A DNA stretch of 6,881 bases from Propionibacteriaceae bacterium (GCA_003153855.1 PMBM01000135.1:4161-11041), one strand, 5' to 3'. Positions 1 through 5,370 are shown, numbered from the stretch's first letter. The notes: generated from the letters alone by a model not told the origin. Made by a program: numbers and translations.

Positions 1-608
1 GCGCCGTCGACCGCGACGAGCAGGTCGGCCGGGTCGTACCACTCCTGCTCCGTACGCTCCGTGAAGTTCGCGTGGTCCATCTCGCCCTGCTCCGGGTGGT
101 CGGCGAACGCGGCGGCGTTGATCGCGAGCAGCGCGGGCTCGTCGGCGGGCTCGAAGCCGCGGATCGTCACGCCGTCCGGGACGGGCGCGAGCGGCTCGTC
201 GAGCGTCAGCGGGCGGTCGAGGATGAGGAGCTCGCGGACGCTGGAGTACGAGAACTTGGTCGCGATCGCCAGTGCCGCGGGCAGGTTGCCGAACGCCCAC
301 AGCTCCGAGGTCGGCGCGTCGGTGAGCACGGCGGTGCACAGTGCTGTGCCGATCCCGGCTCCGCGCGCATCGGGATGTACGCACAGCTGGGCCGTACCGA
401 CGAGAGGATCGTGCTGCGCGTACCCGACGATCCTCGCGTCGGTGGTCGCCAGGTAGTGCGTGACGGTGTCGTGGTGGAGTGCCAGCAGCGCGGCCTCGTT
501 GAGCGGCGCGACCAGGTCGTACGCCGTGGTCTCGGAGACCAGGCGCTGTACGGCAGCGATCGCGGCCGCATCGAGGGATGCGGGCTTGTCGATCACGAGG
601 TCTGCCAC
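1..608 (-). CDS. mshD: Mycothiol synthase MshD, C-terminus missing (window edge)
   Basis: MshD transfers acetyl from acetyl-CoA to Cys-GlcN-Ins, the last step of mycothiol synthesis in the cytoplasm. The visible 202 residues hold a complete N-terminal GNAT-like domain with the acetyl-CoA loop RGAGIG at about residues 82-87. They also hold the start of the second GNAT domain (from about residue 147), with the family-typical stretch NAAAFADHPEQGEM (about 164-177). Family members are about 300 residues, so roughly 100 are beyond the window. The start is GTG at 608-606: an in-frame TAG lies four codons upstream (620-618), so no earlier start is possible. No Shine-Dalgarno sequence is present, and a TAGGCT box six bases upstream suggests a leaderless mRNA. 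M. tuberculosis has mshD beside glnR; here a hydrolase on the other strand separates them. I am confident of the family from remembered motifs and synteny, without a database search. Confidence 0.9.
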   Translation of the reverse strand, partial: MADLVIDKPASLDAAAIAAVQRLVSETTAYDLVAPLNEAALLALHHDTVTHYLATTDARIVGYAQHDPLVGTAQLCVHPDARGAGIGTALCTAVLTDAPTSELWAFGNLPAALAIATKFSYSSVRELLILDRPLTLDEPLAPVPDGVTIRGFEPADEPALLAINAAAFADHPEQGEMDHANFTERTEQEWYDPADLLVAVDG

Positions 609-614
609 ACCGCG

Positions 615-620
615 AGCCTA
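615..620 (-). promoter_or_regulatory. Predicted -10 box of leaderless mshD promoter
   Basis: TAGGCT on the minus strand fits the actinobacterial TANNNT -10 pattern. Its last base is separated by six bases from the mshD GTG, which would put the transcription start at or next to the start codon. No convincing -35 is seen. The same hexamer precedes the gene at 2920. Confidence 0.5.
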
Positions 621-693
621 ACCGGGGACGAGTCCGCGCGTCTCCTGGGGACCGGTGCTGTGCAGCACGCCGTGGGCACGCAAGGATGCGCTC

Positions 694-1479
694 ATGGCAC
701 AGGCTGAGGGCGGCACGAAGGTGGGCGGTCGCGGGCGACGGGTGTGGAGGATCGTGCTCGTCGTGGTGCTGATCGCGGCTGCGTACGGCATCGGGGTCGC
801 GCAGTCGATCCTCGTTCGACCGCCTCTCGTCCTGGGCCAGGACGCCGTCACGGACGCCCAGAGCGCTGCGGTCACCGTCACCCTCGACGACGTCGGCGGC
901 CAGGTGATCCACGTCGCCCCGACGGGCGTTCGCAGACTGGTGTTCGTCTTCTACCCGGGCGGTCTGGTCAGGCCTCAGGCGTACGAGTGGTTGGGGCGCG
1001 CGCTCGCCGCGCAGGGCGTCGAGACCTGGATCCCGGTCATGCCGTTCGACCTCGCCGTGACGGGGATCGACCGGGCGGACGCGATCGTCGCCCACGTCGG
1101 AACCGGCGTACCGGTCGTCCTCGGCGGCCATTCTCTGGGCGGTGCGATGGCGTCCGACTACGCCTCACGTCACGCGGCGCAGCTCAAGGGGATGGTGCTG
1201 CTCGGTGCGTACCCGGCGAGCAACGTCACCGTCACGGCGACCTGGCCCGCGCTGTCGCTGCGCGGCGGCAACGACCTCGTCGCGAAGGCCGCTGATGTGG
1301 AGGGTGGCATGTCCCGGCTCCCCACCGGCTCGCAGCTGGTCACGATCCCTGGCTCTGTACATGCGTTCTTCGGCCGCTACGGCCCTCAGGCCGGCGACGG
1401 CACCCCGACGATCTCCCGTGCGGACGCCGAGAAGGCGATCCTCACGGCGATCACGACGTACTTCGCGCAGATCGGCTAG
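694..1479 (+). CDS. Membrane-anchored alpha/beta hydrolase
   Basis: A predicted serine hydrolase of the alpha/beta-fold superfamily; the substrate is unknown. The 261-residue protein begins with a basic stretch, then one hydrophobic segment (about residues 18-36) that should act as an uncleaved signal anchor, placing the catalytic domain outside the membrane. The nucleophile elbow is GGHSLGG with Ser147. Asp194 (in GGNDLV) and His223 (in GSVHAFF) are at suitable distances to complete the triad, and FYPGG (about residues 87-91) is a plausible oxyanion-hole region. The start ATG at 694 is chosen because AAGGA (682-686) lies seven bases upstream; the frame stays open to 655 but without a better start. 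It is divergent from mshD with 85 bases between them, and convergent with glnR. Nothing ties it functionally to either neighbour. Family call is firm; the triad assignment beyond Ser147 is inferred. Confidence 0.85.
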   Translation: MAQAEGGTKVGGRGRRVWRIVLVVVLIAAAYGIGVAQSILVRPPLVLGQDAVTDAQSAAVTVTLDDVGGQVIHVAPTGVRRLVFVFYPGGLVRPQAYEWLGRALAAQGVETWIPVMPFDLAVTGIDRADAIVAHVGTGVPVVLGGHSLGGAMASDYASRHAAQLKGMVLLGAYPASNVTVTATWPALSLRGGNDLVAKAADVEGGMSRLPTGSQLVTIPGSVHAFFGRYGPQAGDGTPTISRADAEKAILTAITTYFAQIG

Positions 1480-1496
1480 CGGGCATCCGCGCCGAC

Positions 1497-1564
1497 GCGC
1501 ACAACCTTTGTGGCGCGAGAACGTGGTCACAGGGGTTGTGCGGGAGCTCGAAATGGTTGTGCGC
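1497..1564. repeat. Three-part inverted repeat between convergent genes, possible bidirectional terminator
   Basis: CGCACAACCTTTGTG (1498-1512) pairs with CACAGGGGTTGTGCG (1528-1542) at 13 of 15 positions around a 15-base spacer. A third arm, GGTTGTGCGC (1555-1564), is a perfect complement of 1497-1506, so it competes with the second arm for the same partner. It begins 17 bases after the hydrolase stop and ends 38 bases before the glnR stop, so it could terminate either transcript. No T-tract follows. A dispersed REP-like element is the alternative. Confidence 0.6.
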
Positions 1565-1602
1565 GCCCGTCGGGGGGATGGTCCCAGGCGTCGGCGAGAG
1601 CC

Positions 1603-2256
1603 TCAGCGGCCGGCGGAGAACCTGTAGCCGACGTTGCGTACCGTCGAGATGAGGCTCTCGTGCTCGGTGCCGAGCTTGGAGCGGAGGCGCCGGACGTGGA
1701 CGTCGACGGTGCGCGTACCGCCGTAGTAGTCGTAGCCCCAGACCTCGGCCAGGAGGTGCTCGCGGGAGAAGACGCGGCCGGGGTGCTGGACGAGGTACTT
1801 GAGGAGCTCGAACTCCGTGTACGTGAGGTCGAGGACGCGGTCCTCGAGGGTGACCGAGTACGCCGCCTCGTCGATCACGATGCCGCCGCCGCTGATCGTC
1901 TCGGGCCCGGCCGGTTGTGACGTCGTCAGCAGGCGCAGCCTCGCCTCGTACTCGGCGGGTCCGGCGCCGTCGATGATGAAGTCGGCGCAGCCCCACTCGA
2001 CGGTGATGACGGCGAGCCCTCCGGGCGGCAGGACGGCCATCCGCGGCACGATGATGCCGGCGCTCACGAAGGACTGGCACACCGAGCGCGCCCCGACGAG
2101 GTCGTCGCGGGCGTCGATGATGATGACGTCGCTCGACGCGGACTCGGTGAGCATCTGGTCGGCCGGCGCGAGCGTCGTGACGTGGTGGGCGAGGAGCGAG
2201 AGCTCAGGCACGGAGGCGTGACTGGACCGGGGAGTGATGAGCAGCACGTTCGCCAC
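1603..2256 (-). CDS. glnR: GlnR-type orphan OmpR-family response regulator of nitrogen metabolism
   Basis: GlnR is the global activator/repressor of nitrogen-assimilation genes in actinomycetes and binds DNA as a dimer. The 217 residues hold an atypical receiver domain (about 1-112) and a winged-helix DNA-binding domain (about 125-214). The second domain includes LDLTYTEFELLKYL, the recognition-helix segment GGTRTVDVHVRRLRSKLG and the wing TVRNVGYRF. The usual acidic pair after beta-1 is absent (LLITPRS) and I find no conserved receiver lysine. Asp48, Thr8 and Arg50 remain, the charge-cluster residues reported to hold unphosphorylated GlnR as a dimer. The text strongly resembles what I recall of mycobacterial GlnR, and adjacency to mshD matches M. 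tuberculosis. The GTG start (2256-2254) has GGGAGAAG six bases upstream. A DosR-like palindrome lies about 90 bases upstream. Confidence 0.9.
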   Translation of the reverse strand: MANVLLITPRSSHASVPELSLLAHHVTTLAPADQMLTESASSDVIIIDARDDLVGARSVCQSFVSAGIIVPRMAVLPPGGLAVITVEWGCADFIIDGAGPAEYEARLRLLTTSQPAGPETISGGGIVIDEAAYSVTLEDRVLDLTYTEFELLKYLVQHPGRVFSREHLLAEVWGYDYYGGTRTVDVHVRRLRSKLGTEHESLISTVRNVGYRFSAGR

Positions 2257-2345
2257 GCGCGTCTTCTCCCTTGCATCCGAATGAACACGAACTTCGACAC
2301 GACATGGTGCCGAGTCGCCTTTGTCGGCGACGACCCGCCCTGGGC

Positions 2346-2359
2346 AGGACTTTAGTCCT
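2346..2359. promoter_or_regulatory. Palindrome with DosR/DevR box core, upstream of glnR
   Basis: AGGACTTTAGTCCT has perfect 6-base arms around TT. It contains GGACTWWAGTCC, the 12-base centre of the DosR/DevR consensus TTSGGGACTWWAGTCCCSAA. The outer four bases on each side agree poorly (about 1 of 8). It lies 90 bases upstream of the glnR start and downstream of dtd. Read on the plus strand it is followed by TTTT and could resemble a small terminator, but no plus-strand gene ends here. Confidence 0.5.
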
Positions 2360-2372
2360 TTTGACTCTCACA

Positions 2373-2400
2373 GGGTTTGCCGGGTCCACCGCCGGCACCC
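2373..2400 (-). terminator. Second hairpin behind dtd
   Basis: GGGT-tt-GCCGG (2373-2383) pairs with CCGGC-ACCC (2392-2400) around an 8-base loop: nine base pairs with a two-base bulge. It lies 14-41 bases past the dtd stop on the minus strand. No T-tract follows, so efficiency is uncertain and read-through into glnR is possible. Confidence 0.4.
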
Positions 2401-2401
2401 T

Positions 2402-2417
2402 CTGAAGTGCCCTTCAG
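2402..2417 (-). terminator. Hairpin overlapping the dtd stop codon
   Basis: CTGAAG (2402-2407) and CTTCAG (2412-2417) are perfect complements around a four-base loop, and the dtd stop codon (2416-2414) lies within the stem. Together with the hairpin at 2373-2400 it forms a tandem structure at the 3' end of the dtd message. Confidence 0.4.
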
Positions 2418-2839
2418 GCCTCGAGAATCAGGGTCACGGGGCCGTCGTTGACGAGCCTCACCGACATGTGGGCGCCGAAGCGTCCGGTCTCGACGTGAGC
2501 ACCGCGTTCACGCAGCGCCTCGGCGAACGCGTCGACGAGAGGCTCCGCCACAGGGCCAGGCGCGGCGTTGCTCCAGGAGGGGCGGCGGCCCTTGCGCGTG
2601 TCGGCGTACAGGGTGAACTGGCTGACCACCAGGAGCGGCGCTCCCACGTCGGCGCAGGACGTCTCGCCCTCCATGATCCGCAGGTTCCACACCTTGTCGG
2701 CGAGCTGTACGGCCGTGGCGGGGGTGTCGGCGTGGGTGGCCCCCACGAGTACGACCAACCCGGGACCAGGCAGCCGGCCAACGACCTCCCCGTCCACGGA
2801 GACGGCCGCCTCGCTCGCCCGCTGCACCACCACTCGCAC
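2414..2839 (-). CDS. dtd: D-aminoacyl-tRNA deacylase (D-Tyr-tRNA(Tyr) deacylase)
   Basis: Dtd hydrolyses D-amino acids (and glycine mischarged on tRNA-Ala) from tRNA in the cytoplasm, keeping translation homochiral. The 141 residues match the usual length (about 145). Both signature motifs are intact: [16 protein letters not shown] (73-88, with the SQFTL substrate pocket) and [10 protein letters not shown] (131-140, the Gly-cisPro chirality filter). The start MRVVVQRA is at the family-typical position, on a GTG at 2839-2837. There is no Shine-Dalgarno sequence, but TAAGTT lies seven bases upstream, so the message is probably leaderless. It is divergent from the flavin reductase gene with 80 bases between them, and upstream of glnR on the same strand with a 157-base gap containing two hairpins. 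It is therefore likely its own transcription unit. Confidence 0.96.
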   Translation of the reverse strand: MRVVVQRASEAAVSVDGEVVGRLPGPGLVVLVGATHADTPATAVQLADKVWNLRIMEGETSCADVGAPLLVVSQFTLYADTRKGRRPSWSNAAPGPVAEPLVDAFAEALRERGAHVETGRFGAHMSVRLVNDGPVTLILEA

Positions 2840-2846
2840 ACACGAG

Positions 2847-2852
2847 AACTTA
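2847..2852 (-). promoter_or_regulatory. Predicted -10 box of leaderless dtd promoter
   Basis: TAAGTT on the minus strand fits TANNNT and is separated from the dtd GTG by seven bases. It shares the 80-base divergent region with the promoter of the gene at 2920. No clear -35 is seen. Confidence 0.45.
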
Positions 2853-2906
2853 GGGGACAGGCGCGTACGCAGGGGGACTGGGCGGCCAAACTCCGGGACG
2901 CACGCC

Positions 2907-2912
2907 TAGGCT
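2907..2912 (+). promoter_or_regulatory. Predicted -10 box of leaderless flavin reductase promoter
   Basis: TAGGCT, identical to the box before mshD, is followed by seven bases and then the GTG start at 2920. No Shine-Dalgarno sequence is present in the gap. Confidence 0.5.
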
Positions 2913-2919
2913 GACAAGA

Positions 2920-3444
2920 GTGACCATCCATCACGAACACCCCTTCGTGGATCCGCCTGCAACGCGCAACACCCTCCGTCAGTTCCGAGGGCGGCTGCCC
3001 GCGCCTGTCACGGTGCTCGGGACCGGGGAGGGCTCGTCACGGACGGGACTCACCGTGTCGTCGCTGCTGGTCGTCCCGGGTGATCCGGGCCAGGTCGTGG
3101 CGATCGTCGACCCGGACAGTGACCTGGGATCGGCGCTCGAGCCCGGAGAGGGGTTCACCATCTCCGTGCTGGGGCCGAACGACACGTACCTCGCGGAGGC
3201 CTTCGCGGGTCTCGCTCCCGCGCCGGGTGGCAAGTTCCGACTCGGCCGATGGATGCAGACCGAGTGGGGCCCGGTCCTCGAAGGGTCGACGTGGCTCGCT
3301 GCCACGGTGACCGACATCCGACAGGTCGGGCGGATGCTCCAGCTGACGGCGACGGTGGAGAGCGTGGCCCTGTCGCGTACAGAGGTGCTCGTCCATCAGC
3401 GCGGCCGCTATCTCACCCTGGACGACCGCGGCCGCCTGCACTAG
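2920..3444 (+). CDS. Flavin reductase-like FMN-binding split-barrel protein
   Basis: This looks like a small flavin reductase-type protein: a FMN-binding split barrel of the kind that supplies reduced flavin to monooxygenases or binds FMN in other redox roles. It has 174 residues, usual for the family. The segment TGLTVSSLLVVPGDPGQVVAIVD (43-64 region) corresponds to the family's (G/M)TVSS flavin-phosphate loop and the strand after it. WGPVLEGSTWLAATV (116-130) corresponds to the later barrel strand. There is no signal peptide or membrane segment, so it is cytoplasmic. The start is GTG 2920, seven bases behind a TAGGCT box and without a Shine-Dalgarno sequence. No monooxygenase partner is in the window, so the substrate is unknown. 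A hairpin (3447-3483) right after the stop suggests a single-gene unit. Binding of F420 or heme, known for related split barrels, cannot be excluded. Confidence 0.75.
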   Translation: MTIHHEHPFVDPPATRNTLRQFRGRLPAPVTVLGTGEGSSRTGLTVSSLLVVPGDPGQVVAIVDPDSDLGSALEPGEGFTISVLGPNDTYLAEAFAGLAPAPGGKFRLGRWMQTEWGPVLEGSTWLAATVTDIRQVGRMLQLTATVESVALSRTEVLVHQRGRYLTLDDRGRLH

Positions 3445-3446
3445 CC

Positions 3447-3483
3447 GCGCGGGAGGCTGCCGCAAGGGCTGGTCGTCCCGCGC
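3447..3483 (+). terminator. Hairpin terminator candidate after flavin reductase gene
   Basis: GCGCGGGA (3447-3454) and TCCCGCGC (3476-3483) are perfect 8-base complements around a 21-base spacer, which can itself form a small GCC/GGC stem. It starts two bases after the stop codon. No T-tract follows, as is common in high-GC genomes. Confidence 0.5.
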
Positions 3484-3557
3484 ACTCCGGATGGGCACAC
3501 CACTCGCGGAAGACGACGCGTCGCCCGAGCGACCGGCCCACCTTCGTACCGACCACA

Positions 3558-3563
3558 TAGACT
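3558..3563 (+). promoter_or_regulatory. Predicted -10 box of the small protein/nitrobindin-like/ygfZ operon
   Basis: TAGACT fits TANNNT and ends six bases before the GTG at 3570. This makes the small membrane protein the likely leaderless first gene of the operon. Confidence 0.5.
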
Positions 3564-3569
3564 GCCCGG

Positions 3570-3680
3570 GTGCCGTCGGCGGAACCATGGGTGCTGATCG
3601 TCGCGACCGTCGTCATCGGCGTGATCGCGCTCGTCGTGCTGTTGAGGATCCTGCGTGCGGCCCGTATCGACAAGGAGTGA
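3570..3680 (+). CDS. 36-residue single-pass membrane protein, uncharacterised
   Basis: I do not recognise a family. The GTG-started frame encodes 36 residues: a short N-terminus (MPSAEPW), one hydrophobic segment (about residues 8-25, rich in Val, Ile, Leu and Ala) and a basic tail RILRAARIDKE. The positive-inside rule predicts the tail in the cytoplasm. Coding support is good: 32 of 36 codons end in G or C, a TAGACT box lies six bases upstream of the GTG, and the stop is one base before the next gene's ATG. The final codons AAG GAG TGA form the AAGGAG ribosome-binding site of the nitrobindin-like gene, so the two are probably translationally coupled. It could be a small partner that tethers a neighbour product to the membrane, or a leader peptide whose translation tunes the next gene; both are inference. 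Confidence 0.7.
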   Translation: MPSAEPWVLIVATVVIGVIALVVLLRILRAARIDKE

Positions 3681-3681
3681 C

Positions 3682-4182
3682 ATGGCGTTCGAGATTCCCA
3701 GCCACCTGAGCCCGAACCTGCTCGGCGTGGCGTGGCTCATCGGACGGTGGGAGGGATCGGGCCACGGTCAGTGGCCGGGCACCGGCGAGTTCACGTACGG
3801 CTGCCAGATCGACTTCGCCGAGAACGGTGGCAACTACCTCCACTACCTCATGCAGACCTTTGAGCTGGGCGAGGACGGCACGGCCGTCAAACCACTCGGC
3901 ATGGAGACCGGCTTCTGGCGGCCCCAGGCAGATGGTGCGATCGAGGTTTCGCTGGCGCACCCGGACGGCTACGCCGAGCTCTGGGAGGGCACCATGACCG
4001 GCGCCAAGATCGAGCTGCGCACCGACGCGGTCGTACGGCCCGTGAGCTCGGCCGTCGAGTACACAGGCGGCCATCGCCTGTACGGGAACGTCGAGTCCGA
4101 CCTGATGTGGACGTTCGACCGGGCGACCACCGACGTGGAGCTGCAGCCGTACCTGTGGGCCCGCCTGCAGCGCACCTCATGA
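3682..4182 (+). CDS. Nitrobindin-like (FABP-like beta-barrel) protein lacking the heme His
   Basis: This 166-residue protein belongs to the nitrobindin/THAP4-like family of 10-strand beta-barrels. Classical members bind ferric heme and isomerise peroxynitrite to nitrate. Visible hallmarks are the N-terminal GRWEGSGHG (21-29, the GxWxGxG motif), GFWRP (77-81), the strand YAELWEG, and the segment YTGGHRLYGNVESDLMW (127-143). At the C-terminal heme-ligand strand, where nitrobindins have a His (HLxAxLxR), this protein reads PYLWARLQR with Tyr157. That matches the His-less 'ferric nitrobindin-like' subgroup I recall from Streptomyces. Heme binding and isomerase activity are therefore doubtful; a different ligand is possible. 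ATG 3682 is preceded by AAGGAG inside the upstream small gene. The gene's stop overlaps the ygfZ start as ATGA. Family is firm; function is not. Confidence 0.88.
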   Translation: MAFEIPSHLSPNLLGVAWLIGRWEGSGHGQWPGTGEFTYGCQIDFAENGGNYLHYLMQTFELGEDGTAVKPLGMETGFWRPQADGAIEVSLAHPDGYAELWEGTMTGAKIELRTDAVVRPVSSAVEYTGGHRLYGNVESDLMWTFDRATTDVELQPYLWARLQRTS

Positions 4183-5126
4183 GCGTCGTCCTGGCCACCG
4201 AGGGCCCCGACGCCGGCGTCGCCTGGCACTACGGCAACCCGTCGGCCGAGGGCCGCGCGCTCGACGTCGGTACGGGCATCGTCGACCTGTCGAACCGCGA
4301 CGTGATCACGGTGTCCGGCTCCGACCGGCTCCGCTGGCTCCACTCGCTGACCAGCCAGGTGTTCGAGGGTCTCGCGACGGGCGTCGCCAACACCGCGTTC
4401 ATCCTGTCGCCGAACGGCCACATCGAGCATGCGATGTACGGGGTGGATGACGGCGAGACGTACTGGGCGTGGACCGACGCCGGCCGCAGTGCCGATCTCG
4501 TGGCGTGGCTCGACTCGATGCGGTTCATGATGCGGGTCGAGGTGACCGTGCACGACGAGTACGGGCTCGTGTGGCGGCCGGGATCTCCTGTCGGCGACGG
4601 GTTGCACCGTGCTGGCCAGGACTCGCTCGGTGGGTACGAGACGTTCCTCCCCCGGGATGAGGTCGATGCCCTTGTCGCCGCGGGGAAGCCGGTCGGCACC
4701 TGGGCGTACGAGGCGCGGCGCATCGACGCGGGCATCCCGCGGATCGGCGTCGACACCGACGAGCGAACCATCCCCAACGAGCTCGGCGTGCCGTCGGCCG
4801 CCGTCGCGCTCGACAAGGGCTGCTACCGCGGCCAGGAGACGGTCGCGCGCGTCCACAACCTGGGCCGGCCCCCACGCCGACTCGTACGGCTCCAGCTCGA
4901 CGGGTCGCTGTCCGAGCTGCCGGGCGTCGGCGCCGACCTCCTCTCGGACGGCAAGGTGGTCGGCCGCGTCGGTTCGGCCGCGCGCCACCACGAGCTCGGC
5001 CCCATCGCTCTGGCGCTGGTCAAGCGCGGCGTGCCGATCGACGCGCCCTTGACCGCCGACGGCATCGCCGCATCCCAGGAGCCCCTCGTCGATCCCGAGG
5101 CGGGCGTTCACTTCCGGCTGTCCTGA
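4179..5126 (+). CDS. ygfZ: YgfZ/GcvT-type folate-binding iron-sulfur maintenance protein
   Basis: YgfZ proteins use tetrahydrofolate to support assembly or repair of certain Fe-S enzymes, often under oxidative stress. They are built like the GcvT aminomethyltransferase. The 315 residues include the N-terminal GcvT-like part (TVSGSDRLRWLHSLTSQVFEG, about 45-65), RIDAGIPRIGVDTDERTIPNELG in the middle, and the diagnostic YgfZ motif KGCYRGQE at residues 213-220 with its conserved Cys215. A C-terminal barrel domain follows. The motif, together with the lack of glycine-cleavage neighbours, favours YgfZ over true GcvT. ATG 4179 overlaps the previous stop (ATGA) and has no Shine-Dalgarno sequence of its own, so translation is probably coupled. 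A longer frame reaches 4107, but inside the upstream gene. A hairpin follows directly on the stop. Confidence 0.92.
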   Translation: MSVVLATEGPDAGVAWHYGNPSAEGRALDVGTGIVDLSNRDVITVSGSDRLRWLHSLTSQVFEGLATGVANTAFILSPNGHIEHAMYGVDDGETYWAWTDAGRSADLVAWLDSMRFMMRVEVTVHDEYGLVWRPGSPVGDGLHRAGQDSLGGYETFLPRDEVDALVAAGKPVGTWAYEARRIDAGIPRIGVDTDERTIPNELGVPSAAVALDKGCYRGQETVARVHNLGRPPRRLVRLQLDGSLSELPGVGADLLSDGKVVGRVGSAARHHELGPIALALVKRGVPIDAPLTADGIAASQEPLVDPEAGVHFRLS

Positions 5127-5148
5127 GCCGACCCTGAGGTGTGTCGGC
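5127..5148 (+). terminator. Hairpin terminator candidate closing the ygfZ operon
   Basis: GCCGAC (5127-5132) and GTCGGC (5143-5148) are perfect complements around a 10-base loop. The stem begins on the base after the ygfZ stop. No T-tract follows. Confidence 0.45.
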
Positions 5149-5284
5149 CATTCGAGGAGCAGTTCTCGTCCTTCCGAGGCTGGGCCGCGCTCAGGAGAGA
5201 CCAGGGTCGTATGGCATTTCAGCCGCTGGTCGTCCGAAGTATGAGGCTGAACTCATTCACGGACCACAACGCAGAAGTATTGAT

Positions 5285-5290
5285 TAGGTT
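5285..5290 (+). promoter_or_regulatory. Possible -10 box of the TasA-like gene
   Basis: TAGGTT in a locally AT-rich stretch fits TANNNT. I find no good -35 about 17 bases upstream, so this is tentative. Confidence 0.3.
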
Positions 5291-5370
5291 CTGTCTTGGC
5301 ACTACAGGGGCGCCACAACTGCCGGGGGGAATCCGGTGACTACTGATACGTCCCTGCCTGCTCCCCCCAG

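Noticed and set aside
655..668. GTGCTG-TG-CAGCAC palindrome in the mshD/hydrolase divergent gap
   Set aside because: Short 6-base arms in GC-rich DNA with no known matching operator and no visible promoter beside it; noted but not claimed as a site.
72..707. 211-codon plus-strand open frame opposite mshD
   Set aside because: Antisense shadow; the minus strand has intact GNAT and MshD signatures.
3500..3516. CTCGCGGAAGA shared with the leader palindrome at 5378-5388
   Set aside because: An 11-base match is expected several times by chance in a window of this size, and the copy at 3500 lacks the second palindrome arm.
3413..3673. Minus-strand frame of 86 codons across the flavin reductase 3' end and the small gene
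   Set aside because: Mixed third-position use, no motif, and it overlaps two better supported plus-strand genes and a hairpin.
3969..5111. 380-codon minus-strand open frame opposite nitrobindin-like and ygfZ
   Set aside because: Long antisense frames are expected opposite G/C-third-position genes. The sequence is Arg/Ala/Asp/His-rich with no domain, while the plus strand carries clear family motifs.
5139..5339. 66-codon open frame in the ygfZ-TasA gap
   Set aside because: It starts inside the ygfZ terminator hairpin, has no ribosome-binding site, poor codon bias and no recognisable motif.
5321..5360. Cobalamin-riboswitch-like text: GGGAATCCGGTG at about 5327-5338
   Set aside because: Only this short piece matches. 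The second CCGG-type arm and the following AA-CC and B12-box elements are absent or unpaired, and a TasA-like gene is an unlikely target. It also does not fit the ydaO (c-di-AMP) pattern.
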